DNA of 64,000 nucleotides, taken from Streptomyces rapamycinicus NRRL 5491 (GTDB taxonomy: Bacteria > Actinomycetota > Actinomycetes > Streptomycetales > Streptomycetaceae). The notes beneath the pieces were generated by a model. The model was not told the origin of the DNA. It made no database searches and worked only from the letters and a program-made list of their open reading frames with translations. The translations under genes and the position numbers were made by a program. Location of the stretch: the NCBI RefSeq assembly GCF_024298965.1, contig NZ_CP085193.1:11036001-11100000 (forward strand). Reading direction: 5' to 3'. Positions 57,561-64,000 of the stretch are shown piece by piece. Positions within the stretch are counted from its first letter, which is position 1, and every line of letters begins with the position of its first letter.

Positions 57561-58415
57561 GTGCGTTCATTCCTCGCGCGCCTGGCCACCGTGCTGGCCG
57601 CCTTGGCCGCGCTGGTCGCCGCGCCCGGTGTCGCGACGGCCGCCCCGTCGCGGGCCGCCGACGACTGGAACCCGCCCGCGAACCTCGTACAGCCGCTGGG
57701 CGAGGTGTGGAACCACGTCGAGTCGACCTATCCGGACCTCTACGGCTTCCGCAACTACGGCTGGGACCAGGTCATGGCCAACAGGGGAAGCGTCAACTAC
57801 TGCGTCCGCTGGGAGTCCGACGCCCCGGTCAGCGCCGCGCTGCGCGACCAGGTCCACGCCGCGCTGAAGAAGCAGTTCGCCAAGTGGATGGCGGCCATGG
57901 TGGAGAACGGCAAGGGCCACAACGCCTGGCCCTACACCAACGTCCCGGTCAACATCGTCGGCTGGGCGGTGAAGAACCGCTCGACGCTCCAGTGGACGGA
58001 CAACTCGGTCGACGTCTACGCCGGGAACCTCGACAGCGGCGGCGCCCCGCAGTGCTCACCCGACTGCGGCCGCTTCTTCCACCAGGACGGCAACTACTCG
58101 CGCTGCCCCGGCGGTGCGGCCCGCCACTACGACCAGTCGCTGTGGCTGACGAAGGGGTTCCAGGGCGGGGCCGGCGGGGACTGGGGCCAGCGCGTGGGAC
58201 AGGAGTACTTCACCGGTGCGCTGAACCAGGAGAACATCCACATCTACCTGCATGAAGTCGGCCACACCTTCGGCCTCGACGACTTCTACGACTGGACCCC
58301 GACCGGCCAGTGCTGCTTCCTCATGAAGGCGGGAAGCGCCACGCAGATCACGGACTTCGACAAATGGATGCTCCGTGACTTCTGGCGCCACCTGAAGAGC
58401 CGCTACGGCCTCTGA
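57561..58415 (+). CDS. Secreted zinc metalloprotease (HExxHxxGxxD type)
   Basis: The 284-residue protein has a Sec signal (MRSFLARLATVLAALAALVAAPGVATA). The zinc site is HEVGHTFGLDD: two His, the catalytic Glu and a third ligand Asp, as in Streptomyces snapalysins, though this protein is clearly longer. A downstream Met (CCFLMKAG) fits the Met-turn of metzincins. Several Cys pairs (CSPDC, CCF) suggest disulfides. GTG 57561 follows AGGGAG by six bases. It is convergent with an I36-type protease inhibitor gene. The substrate is unknown. Confidence 0.82.
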   Translation: MRSFLARLATVLAALAALVAAPGVATAAPSRAADDWNPPANLVQPLGEVWNHVESTYPDLYGFRNYGWDQVMANRGSVNYCVRWESDAPVSAALRDQVHAALKKQFAKWMAAMVENGKGHNAWPYTNVPVNIVGWAVKNRSTLQWTDNSVDVYAGNLDSGGAPQCSPDCGRFFHQDGNYSRCPGGAARHYDQSLWLTKGFQGGAGGDWGQRVGQEYFTGALNQENIHIYLHEVGHTFGLDDFYDWTPTGQCCFLMKAGSATQITDFDKWMLRDFWRHLKSRYGL

Positions 58416-58418
58416 GCG

Positions 58419-58446
58419 CTTCCCCTGCCCTGCCGGGCAGGGGAAG
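58419..58446. terminator. Perfect 12-base-pair bidirectional terminator
   Basis: CTTCCCCTGCCC (58419-58430) and GGGCAGGGGAAG (58435-58446) are exact reverse complements around a four-base loop. It begins three bases after the protease stop and ends nine bases before the inhibitor stop, so it serves both convergent genes. Confidence 0.9.
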
Positions 58447-58455
58447 TCGGCCCGC

Positions 58456-58851
58456 TCAGAAATCGCATTCGCCACGCCAGGTGAGGCTGGTGATGGTGGC
58501 GTGGTCACCGATGATCAACTTGTAGTCGCCGGGGCCGGGGTTGAAGTGGAGGCACCTGTCGTACGTCCGTCCGTTGAAGACCCAGGTGGCCTGGATGTGA
58601 TCGTGGCCCGGCTGACGGGTGCCGTTGTTGAAGATGGTGCTGCCGACGATGCTGGTCTGGTGGGAGCCCCGCCAGTTGCCGGTCGTCTTGATGACGGCCG
58701 GACCGTCGGTGCCCACGTTGCTGTCGAACACACAGACGTTCCCTGAAGGGCAGTTGGGCGGACTGGGCTCGGCCGACGCGGTGGGCGCACTGGCCAGTAC
58801 GGCGACGAGGGCCGCGGACATGGCCGCCGTGGCGGCGAGGCGCTGGTGCAT
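58456..58851 (-). CDS. Secreted peptidase inhibitor I36-like protein
   Basis: The 131-residue protein has a signal peptide ending PTASAEP and a Cys-rich beta domain opening NCPSGNVCVFDSNVGTDG. This resembles the CPSGxVCxY/F start of I36 (Streptomyces metalloprotease inhibitor, a beta-gamma-crystallin-like fold). Four Cys remain after cleavage. ATG 58851 follows GGAGG by seven bases. Known I36 proteins inhibit metalloproteases, and a metalloprotease gene lies head-on next door. It could instead be a general extracellular protein of the same fold. Confidence 0.75.
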   Translation of the reverse strand: MHQRLAATAAMSAALVAVLASAPTASAEPSPPNCPSGNVCVFDSNVGTDGPAVIKTTGNWRGSHQTSIVGSTIFNNGTRQPGHDHIQATWVFNGRTYDRCLHFNPGPGDYKLIIGDHATITSLTWRGECDF

Positions 58852-58956
58852 GGTGTTCCTCCCGGCTTCCGCGGGGCGCCCTCCTGGTCGCCCCTTCCGG
58901 CAGACAGGGCACCACAATCCGCGGGGACTGGTCCCGAAGCGCCCGTCATCGGCCAT

Positions 58957-60783
58957 CTACGAGGAAATCGGACCCACCCGGAACCAGTCGAACTCCGCCA
59001 CGCCGGCCGTGCGTCCGGCCGCCACGTCGCCCGTGCCGTCGGCTGCCACGTCGCCCGTGCCGTCGGCCGCCACATCGCCCGTGTGTCCGGTCGCCACACC
59101 ACCCGTGCCGTCCGTCGCCGGACCGGTGGCGAAGAGCCCCAGTGTGGCCCCGATCCACTTGCCCGCCATCGCCGGGAACGGCGCCCCGAGCGGTGTGAAC
59201 CCCCGCCCGTCCACATCGGCCGCGAACTGGCACACCGCTCCCGGCCGCACACTCACCCGGAGCGGTACGGCCGAGCGCCCCCTCGGCAGTGGTACCGGTG
59301 TGATGGTGTCCGCCTCGGCGGCGTCCTTTGCAGCGGTACGGCATACGAGGACGATTCGGTCACCGTCGTGGCGCAGGCCCACCCAGGCGTAGGTCTCGCC
59401 CAGGACCACCAGCCCGGCCCGGGACCCCGCCGTCGCGGTGGACAGTTTCATCGAAGTCGTCGCGGTGAACGACTCGGCGGGCAGCCGCTGGCCCAGCACA
59501 TTGGGCAGCAGCCGGAGGTCATGGGTGACCGGGCCCGGACCGCAGACCAGCGCGAGCCGGCTCGGGAAGCGGCGCAGCGACCACCAGGCCGGATCGGCGT
59601 TCGCCTGCCACATCCACTGCTTCCCCAGCCCCGACCCGGTGAAGTCGTCGCTGGTGGCCGGTGCGGTCACCTCCGTCCGCCCGTCCACCCGCGGCTTGGT
59701 GTGCACCAGCACCGGCGCGCCCCGGCCGCTGCCGTCGTCGGTGCCCATCACCGGCCAGCCGTCCGTACGCCACCGCATCGGCTGGAGGTGCACCACCCGT
59801 CCGTAGGCCCCGCGGTCCTGGAAGTGCAGGAACCAGTCCTCGCCGCCCTCGGTGGTCACCCACGCCCCCTGGTGCGGCCCGTTGACGGGGGTGTCGCCCT
59901 GGGCGAGCACGACGCGGTCCTCGTACGGGCCCCATACGGAGCGGGAGCGGAACGCCGACTGCCAGCCGTTGGTGACGCCTCCGGCCGGAGCGAAGATCCA
60001 GTACCAGCCGTCCCGCTTGTAGAGCTTCGGCCCCTCCAGAGTGGTGTAGCCGGGGAGGTCATCGCCGTTGATCACGATCCGGCCCTCGTCGAGCAGAGCG
60101 GTCCCGTCCGGGCTCATGCGGTGCAGGGTGAGCCGGTTGTTGATGCCGCTGCGGCTCTTCGCCCACGCGTGGACCAGATACGCCCGCCCGTCGTCGTCCC
60201 ACAGCGGACACGGGTCGATCAGCCCCTTGCCCGGCTTGACCGGACGCGGTGTGCTCCAGGGCCCTCGCGGGTCGGTGGCGGTCACCATGAAGATCCCGAA
60301 GTCGGGATCGGGGTAGAAGATCCAGAACTTGCCGTCGTGATGGCGCAGGGCCGGGGCCCACACCCCTTCGCCGTGCCTGGGCTCGCCGAAGTGCTCCCTG
60401 GGCAGCAACTCGGTCAGGGCGTGTCCGATGACGGTCCAGTTGACCAGGTCGACCGACCGCAGTACGGGCAGTCCGGGAACGCGGTTGAAGGTGGAGGCCA
60501 CCAGGTAGAAGTACGGGCCCACCCGGATCGCGTCGGGGTCGGACCAGTCGGCGTTGAGCACCGGGTTCTGATAGCGGCCGTCTCCCAGGTCGGCCACCCA
60601 TGGCAGGTCCGCCCGGGCTGACTCCCGCTCGCCTCGCGTCACCCCGCCGCCTGCCCCAAGTGGCCCGTCGGGTCGTGGTGTCGCCGAAGCCGGGGTGGCG
60701 GCGCCGATGGCTCCGAGCACCGTCGATCCGGCGACCGCGCCGAGGCCGGTCCGTAACACCTGCCTGCGACCGTGTTCGCTCAC
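58957..60783 (-). CDS. Secreted GH43-family glycosidase (arabinofuranosidase/xylosidase type)
   Basis: The 608-residue protein has a Tat-like signal (GRRQVLRTGLGAVAG). The five-bladed propeller motifs are present: NPVLNADWSDPDAIRVG (catalytic base Asp), GLIDPCPLWDDDG (second Asp) and TTLEGPKLYKRDG (acid Glu). A C-terminal beta-sandwich follows, as in many GH43 xylosidases. GTG 60783 follows GGAGGG by four bases. Near the C-terminus five copies of an octapeptide (ADGTGDVA type) interrupt the last strands. It is divergent from a pectate lyase with a shared LacI-type operator. Expected substrates are arabinan or arabinoxylan side chains. Confidence 0.9.
   Translation of the reverse strand: MSEHGRRQVLRTGLGAVAGSTVLGAIGAATPASATPRPDGPLGAGGGVTRGERESARADLPWVADLGDGRYQNPVLNADWSDPDAIRVGPYFYLVASTFNRVPGLPVLRSVDLVNWTVIGHALTELLPREHFGEPRHGEGVWAPALRHHDGKFWIFYPDPDFGIFMVTATDPRGPWSTPRPVKPGKGLIDPCPLWDDDGRAYLVHAWAKSRSGINNRLTLHRMSPDGTALLDEGRIVINGDDLPGYTTLEGPKLYKRDGWYWIFAPAGGVTNGWQSAFRSRSVWGPYEDRVVLAQGDTPVNGPHQGAWVTTEGGEDWFLHFQDRGAYGRVVHLQPMRWRTDGWPVMGTDDGSGRGAPVLVHTKPRVDGRTEVTAPATSDDFTGSGLGKQWMWQANADPAWWSLRRFPSRLALVCGPGPVTHDLRLLPNVLGQRLPAESFTATTSMKLSTATAGSRAGLVVLGETYAWVGLRHDGDRIVLVCRTAAKDAAEADTITPVPLPRGRSAVPLRVSVRPGAVCQFAADVDGRGFTPLGAPFPAMAGKWIGATLGLFATGPATDGTGGVATGHTGDVAADGTGDVAADGTGDVAAGRTAGVAEFDWFRVGPISS
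58997..59116 (-). repeat. Five-copy 24-base minisatellite inside the GH43 gene
   Basis: Five tandem 24-base units start at 58997, 59021, 59045, 59069 and 59093. Each encodes eight residues of the pattern (A/T)(D/G)xT(G/A)xVA. The two middle copies are nearly identical, the outer ones more worn. They are in frame and lie between the lectin-like fold's FATGPAT and AEFDWFRVG strands. Confidence 0.9.
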
Positions 60784-60824
60784 TGTTCCCTCCGGGGCGA
60801 CTCAGGGGTGTGGTGCGTCCGTTC

Positions 60825-60838
60825 GGTAAGCGCTTGCC
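60825..60838. promoter_or_regulatory. LacI-family operator-like site
   Basis: GGTAAGCGCTTGCC has a perfect AAGCGCTT core, and its flanks pair except for one position. This is the general form of LacI-family (catabolite-type) operators. It lies in the divergent gap between the GH43 and pectate lyase genes. No LacI-type regulator is in the window. Confidence 0.6.
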
Positions 60839-61003
60839 GCCGGAGTCTGTCAGCGCGTCGTGGCGTGGGCAAGACGGGGTGAGAATCCGCCCCCCCGACG
60901 ATCGGCCCGCCCCGGCAACCTCCTGGCCCGACCCGGCAACCTCCTGGTGCGCGGTGGCGACAGTCGCACGGCAGGAGCCGTCGAGCAGTGGGAGTGAGGG
61001 GTC

Positions 61004-62071
61004 ATGGAAGCCGAACGTCGAGGGGTGGGGCGCGGCAGGCGTCGGGTGCTGGGGGTGGCCGCCGGAGCTCTGGCCCTGGCCAGTACGGTCGCCCTGCCGG
61101 GGCAGGGGGCGTTCGCCGAGGGCGGGCGGGGCCCGGCCGCCGCGTCCTGGAAAGCGGATGCCGCCGACGGCTTCGCGTCGGTCGACGCGCTGGGGCAGAA
61201 CGGCACGTACGGGGGCCGGGACGGCCGTACGGTCACCGTGCGCACGCTGGCCGACCTGGAGAAGTACGCGACCGCGCCCGAGCCGTACGTCATCGTCGTG
61301 GCCGCGGCGATCACCATGGACCCCAAGGGCAAGGAGATCAAGGTCGCCTCGGACAAGACGATCGTGGGCTCGGGCACGTCGGGCCAGATCGTGGGTGGTG
61401 GCTTCTTCCTGGGCCAGGGCGTGCACAACGTCATCCTCAGGAATCTGACGATCCGCGACTCCTACGAGGGCACCTGGAACGACAAGGAGCACGACTGGGA
61501 CGCCGTCCAGATGGACGGCGCCCACCATGTGTGGATCGATCACAACGATCTGCGCCACATGGCCGACGGCCTGATCGACAGCCGTAAGGACACCACCTAC
61601 CTCACGGTGTCCTGGAACCGGCTGCAGCAGAACAACAAGAGCTTCGGAATCGGCTGGACGGAGAACACCACGGCCGACATCACGATCCACCACAATTGGT
61701 TCCGTGAGAGCGAGCAGCGCAACCCGTCCGCCGACAACATCGCCCACGCACATCTGTACAACAACTACCTGGAGGACGACCCCGGCACGGACATCAACTC
61801 CTCCTACGGCAACTACGCCCGGGGGAACACCAGGATGGTGCTGGAGAACAGCTACTTCCAGGGCTTCAAGAACCCCGTCATCAAGGACGCCACCGCCACC
61901 CTGGTCCAGCGCGGCAACGTCTTCGTCAACACCTCCGGCCGCAACGAGAGCGGTGGCACCGCGTTCGACCCGAAGGCGTACTACTCCTACTCCCTCGACC
62001 CCGCCGACCGGGTGCCGTCCATCGTGAGCTCCGGCTCGGGCCCCACCCCGGCCATCGGCGCCACCGGCTGA
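61004..62071 (+). CDS. Secreted pectate lyase (PL1)
   Basis: The 355-residue protein has a Tat-type signal (RGRRRVLGVAAGALALAS). The parallel beta-helix signature is clear: TIVGSGTSGQIVGGGFFL, HDWDAVQMDGAHHVWIDHND (calcium-binding and WIDH motif), then TYLTVSWNRLQQNNKSF and ITIHHNWFRESEQRNPS, where the catalytic Arg of the family lies. Expected reaction: calcium-dependent cleavage of polygalacturonate by beta-elimination. ATG 61004 follows GAGGGG closely. It is divergent from the GH43 gene with a shared operator-like site. Confidence 0.93.
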   Translation: MEAERRGVGRGRRRVLGVAAGALALASTVALPGQGAFAEGGRGPAAASWKADAADGFASVDALGQNGTYGGRDGRTVTVRTLADLEKYATAPEPYVIVVAAAITMDPKGKEIKVASDKTIVGSGTSGQIVGGGFFLGQGVHNVILRNLTIRDSYEGTWNDKEHDWDAVQMDGAHHVWIDHNDLRHMADGLIDSRKDTTYLTVSWNRLQQNNKSFGIGWTENTTADITIHHNWFRESEQRNPSADNIAHAHLYNNYLEDDPGTDINSSYGNYARGNTRMVLENSYFQGFKNPVIKDATATLVQRGNVFVNTSGRNESGGTAFDPKAYYSYSLDPADRVPSIVSSGSGPTPAIGATG

Positions 62072-62084
62072 CGCGGCGCCGTCC

Positions 62085-63296
62085 TCACGGGGCGTCGGAG
62101 CCGTCGTAGCCGGGGAGGGCCAGCGCCGAATGCACCTCCCGGCCGACGCTGTTGAGCACGGCGGACGGCTCGCGCAGCGCCCTGTTGCGCCGGGCCAGGT
62201 CCTCGGCGGTGCGAGGGGAGACGCTGCCGGCTCCTTCCCCGGCGAGGGCCTGGTTCCGCTCGGCGAACGACCGCAGGGTGCGCTCGTACGCCTCGAAGGC
62301 GCCGTCGTGATCGGCGTGTGCGGCCAGTTCACCGGCGAGGACGTACGCGCCGACCAGCGCCAGACTCGAGCCCTGGCCGGAGAAGAACGACGGCGCGTAG
62401 GCGGCGTCGCCGATCAGGGCGACCCGGCCCGTGGACCACCGTGGCATGTGGATCTGGCTGACCACGTCGAAGAAGAGGTCGTCGCTGTCGCGCATGGCGG
62501 CGACCATGCGCGGGACCTCCCATCCGTATCCGGAGAACACCTCGGCCACGAGGTCGCGCTGGGCGGCGGGGTCGTGGAAGGCGTCGAAGGACGGTTCGGG
62601 GTGCAGGAAGGTGAGGAAGGCGTGGACCCGGTCGTCGTCGCGGGGCGCGTAGAGGACGGCGGTCCGGCCCGGGACGTTCCAGGTGAGCCCCTCGTGCACC
62701 AGCCCCAGGTGGTTGGGCATGGTGAATCCGGCGAAGCAGTGGTCGAGGTAGCGGTGGTAGCCCTCCTCGGGGCCGAAGGCCAGGCTCCTGGTGTGCGAGT
62801 GGATGCCATCGGCGCCGATGACCACGTCGAAGGTGCGCCGGGCGCCGCCGCGGAAGGTCACGTCCACCCCGCCGTCGTGGTCGTGGAGGGTGGCGATGGA
62901 GTCGTTGAAGAGGATCTCGACGTCGTCGCGGATGGCGCCGTAGAGGATCTCGGCCAGCTCTCCGCGCGGGATTTCGAGGTCATGGCCTTCCTCGCCACCG
63001 GAGATGGCCTCGGGCGGGACGGCGCCTACCGGATCGCCTTGCTCGTTGAGGAAGGTGATCCGGTGCATGCCGACGTGGGCGTCCCGGAGCCGGGGGAGCA
63101 CCCCCATCCGCCGGGCGACCTCGATCGCGGTGCCGCGGATGTCGATGGGGTAGCCGCCACCGCGCAGTGCGGCCGCCTTCTCGACGAGGGTGACCGCGAA
63201 GCCGTACCGGCGGAGCCAGTAGGCCAGCGCGGGGCCGGCGATGCTGGCACCGGAGACCAATACCGTACGCCGCGGTGTGATGTTCATAGCACCCAT
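62085..63296 (-). CDS. FAD-dependent monooxygenase, TetX-like
   Basis: The 403-residue protein has the FAD loop VLVSGASIAGPALAYWL, the middle DG motif VIGADGIHSHTR and the GD motif GRVALIGDAAYAPSFFSGQG. This combination and length match the TetX/PHBH-like group that hydroxylates drugs or aromatic compounds. ATG 63296 follows GAGGAG by about six bases; ATG 63287 is a less likely start. It is divergent from a MarR gene, with a MarR-type dyad on its promoter, so it is probably induced by a small-molecule ligand. Oxidative detoxification is a fair guess. Confidence 0.9.
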   Translation of the reverse strand: MGAMNITPRRTVLVSGASIAGPALAYWLRRYGFAVTLVEKAAALRGGGYPIDIRGTAIEVARRMGVLPRLRDAHVGMHRITFLNEQGDPVGAVPPEAISGGEEGHDLEIPRGELAEILYGAIRDDVEILFNDSIATLHDHDGGVDVTFRGGARRTFDVVIGADGIHSHTRSLAFGPEEGYHRYLDHCFAGFTMPNHLGLVHEGLTWNVPGRTAVLYAPRDDDRVHAFLTFLHPEPSFDAFHDPAAQRDLVAEVFSGYGWEVPRMVAAMRDSDDLFFDVVSQIHMPRWSTGRVALIGDAAYAPSFFSGQGSSLALVGAYVLAGELAAHADHDGAFEAYERTLRSFAERNQALAGEGAGSVSPRTAEDLARRNRALREPSAVLNSVGREVHSALALPGYDGSDAP

Positions 63297-63339
63297 GGGT
63301 GCTCCTCTCCGGCCCTCCTGCGGGGAGGGCCCGGTCGCG

Positions 63340-63354
63340 TACCTAACTCAGGTA
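63340..63354. promoter_or_regulatory. MarR operator candidate A
   Basis: TACCTAACTCAGGTA has inverted arms with one mismatch. It lies 44 bases upstream of the monooxygenase start and repeats the site at 63410-63424. Confidence 0.75.
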
Positions 63355-63409
63355 TCCTTTTTCATGGCGTGAAAAGCCCCGGAGGTTCGGGGTCGATGAG
63401 AAGACTATA

Positions 63410-63424
63410 TACCTAAGTTAGGTA
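63410..63424. promoter_or_regulatory. MarR operator candidate B
   Basis: TACCTAAGTTAGGTA is a perfect dyad with seven-base arms around one central base. It ends 16 bases before the marR ATG and overlaps the TATATA of a possible -10 element, which fits autorepression. Confidence 0.8.
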
Positions 63425-63440
63425 GATGTGGAGGCCGGGC

Positions 63441-63953
63441 ATGACCGCCGAGGGACCGGAGGCCGGGCAGGGCGGCGACGGTGAACACGACCTACTGGCC
63501 ATGCTGCCCCGTCTGACGCAGCTCAGCGGCGCCGTGAACCGGGGCCGGGTGACCGAGCGCGCCATGGAGGCCGCCGGCGTATCCGTGGACCGCCCCGCGA
63601 TGTCGGTCCTGGTCGCCCTGCACGTGGCGGGCACCCCACTGCGGGTGGGGGAGATCGCCGCGCGGATGCAGGTCGTCGGGCCCCACGTCACCCGGCAGAT
63701 CAACGAGTTGGCGCGGCGGGGGCTGGTCCGCCGGGTCACCGACCCGGACGATCAGCGCGCCCGGCTCATCGAGCCGACCGCCGAGGGAGCCGCCGCGACC
63801 GACCGCTATATGCGGACCGTCCTCGGCTGGTTCAGCGACGCCCTCGCCGCCTGGAGCCCCCAGGACCGCGAGACCTTCGGCCGTCTGCTCGCGCGCTTCG
63901 TCGACGACCTCACCGCCCACCTGAACTCCTTCGACGACGATCGGGCCGGCTGA
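63441..63953 (+). CDS. MarR-family transcriptional regulator
   Basis: The 170-residue protein has the winged helix LRVGEIAARMQVVGPHVTRQINELARRGLVRR and wing DPDDQRARLIEPT, the MarR signature. ATG 63441 is chosen because GGAGG lies six bases upstream; a GTG at 63426 has none. It is divergent from the TetX-like monooxygenase, with two copies of the same dyad between them, so it very likely represses itself and that enzyme. Confidence 0.93.
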   Translation: MTAEGPEAGQGGDGEHDLLAMLPRLTQLSGAVNRGRVTERAMEAAGVSVDRPAMSVLVALHVAGTPLRVGEIAARMQVVGPHVTRQINELARRGLVRRVTDPDDQRARLIEPTAEGAAATDRYMRTVLGWFSDALAAWSPQDRETFGRLLARFVDDLTAHLNSFDDDRAG

Positions 63954-64000
63954 GCGGATACCGGTCGGCCGTCCGGGATCGGGGACCGGTGGTGGCCGAC

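Noticed and set aside
58997..59116. Evenly spaced repeats considered as a CRISPR array
   Set aside because: Units are contiguous 24-base tandem copies without unique spacers and lie in frame inside the GH43 gene.

Overview
The window is GC-rich DNA with strong third-position G/C bias, GTG and TTG starts, GTGA/ATGA overlaps and purine-rich ribosome binding sites. This fits Streptomyces or a close actinomycete; the species cannot be told from the sequence. About 36.5 kb is modular type I polyketide synthase (PKS). The rest is a mix of regulator/efflux pairs, flavin enzymes and secreted polysaccharide- and protein-degrading enzymes.

1-37.7 kb, PKS edge. The window opens inside a PKS protein and shows only its last DH-KR-ACP and C-terminal docking domain. 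A 4-base overlap leads into one giant gene (about 11,200 residues, seven modules), followed by a cytochrome P450. By motif reading the modules are: M1 malonyl, A-type KR; M2 malonyl, B-type KR; M3 methylmalonyl, B-type KR; M4 malonyl, A-type KR; M5 malonyl, B-type KR; M6 methylmalonyl, DH-ER-KR; M7 malonyl with destroyed DH and KR. M1-M3 and M4-M6 look like a duplicated three-module block of about 13.4 kb, still near-identical over long stretches. The predicted segment is a polyol ending in a ketone placed to close a six-membered hemiketal. There is no loading module and no thioesterase, and the giant protein ends in a docking domain, so other PKS proteins must lie outside the window.

37.8-49.3 kb, regulator and export region. 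A leftward run holds an Ala/Lys-rich membrane protein, a small secreted anchored protein, a flavin-binding PPOX-type protein and a MarR-MFS pair. Next come a LysR/EamA divergon, a nucleotidyltransferase, and a leftward TetR-MFS-MerR-SDR run. Several carry clear operator-like dyads: a perfect 22-base palindrome at tetR, a MerR-type promoter with a 19-base spacer, LysR T-N11-A boxes, and an inverted repeat over the MFS ribosome binding site.

49.3-57.5 kb. A LysR gene faces a coupled pair (unknown 166-residue protein plus FAD monooxygenase). Then come a DUF6010 membrane protein, a secreted GH127-type arabinofuranosidase with a ricin-type lectin tail, and a methyltransferase. A small catabolic operon is decaying: its first gene is frameshifted, the middle SDR is intact, and only the first codons of an amidohydrolase remain. 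A LysR gene faces it.

57.5-64 kb, secreted enzymes. A zinc metalloprotease faces an I36-type inhibitor across a perfect 12-base-pair terminator. A GH43 glycosidase and a PL1 pectate lyase diverge from a LacI-type operator; with the GH127 enzyme they suggest attack on pectin and its arabinan side chains. The window ends with a TetX-like monooxygenase and a divergent MarR gene sharing two copies of a TACCTAA dyad.

No rRNA, tRNA, CRISPR array or intact insertion sequence was seen, and no gene-free stretch exceeds about 250 bases.
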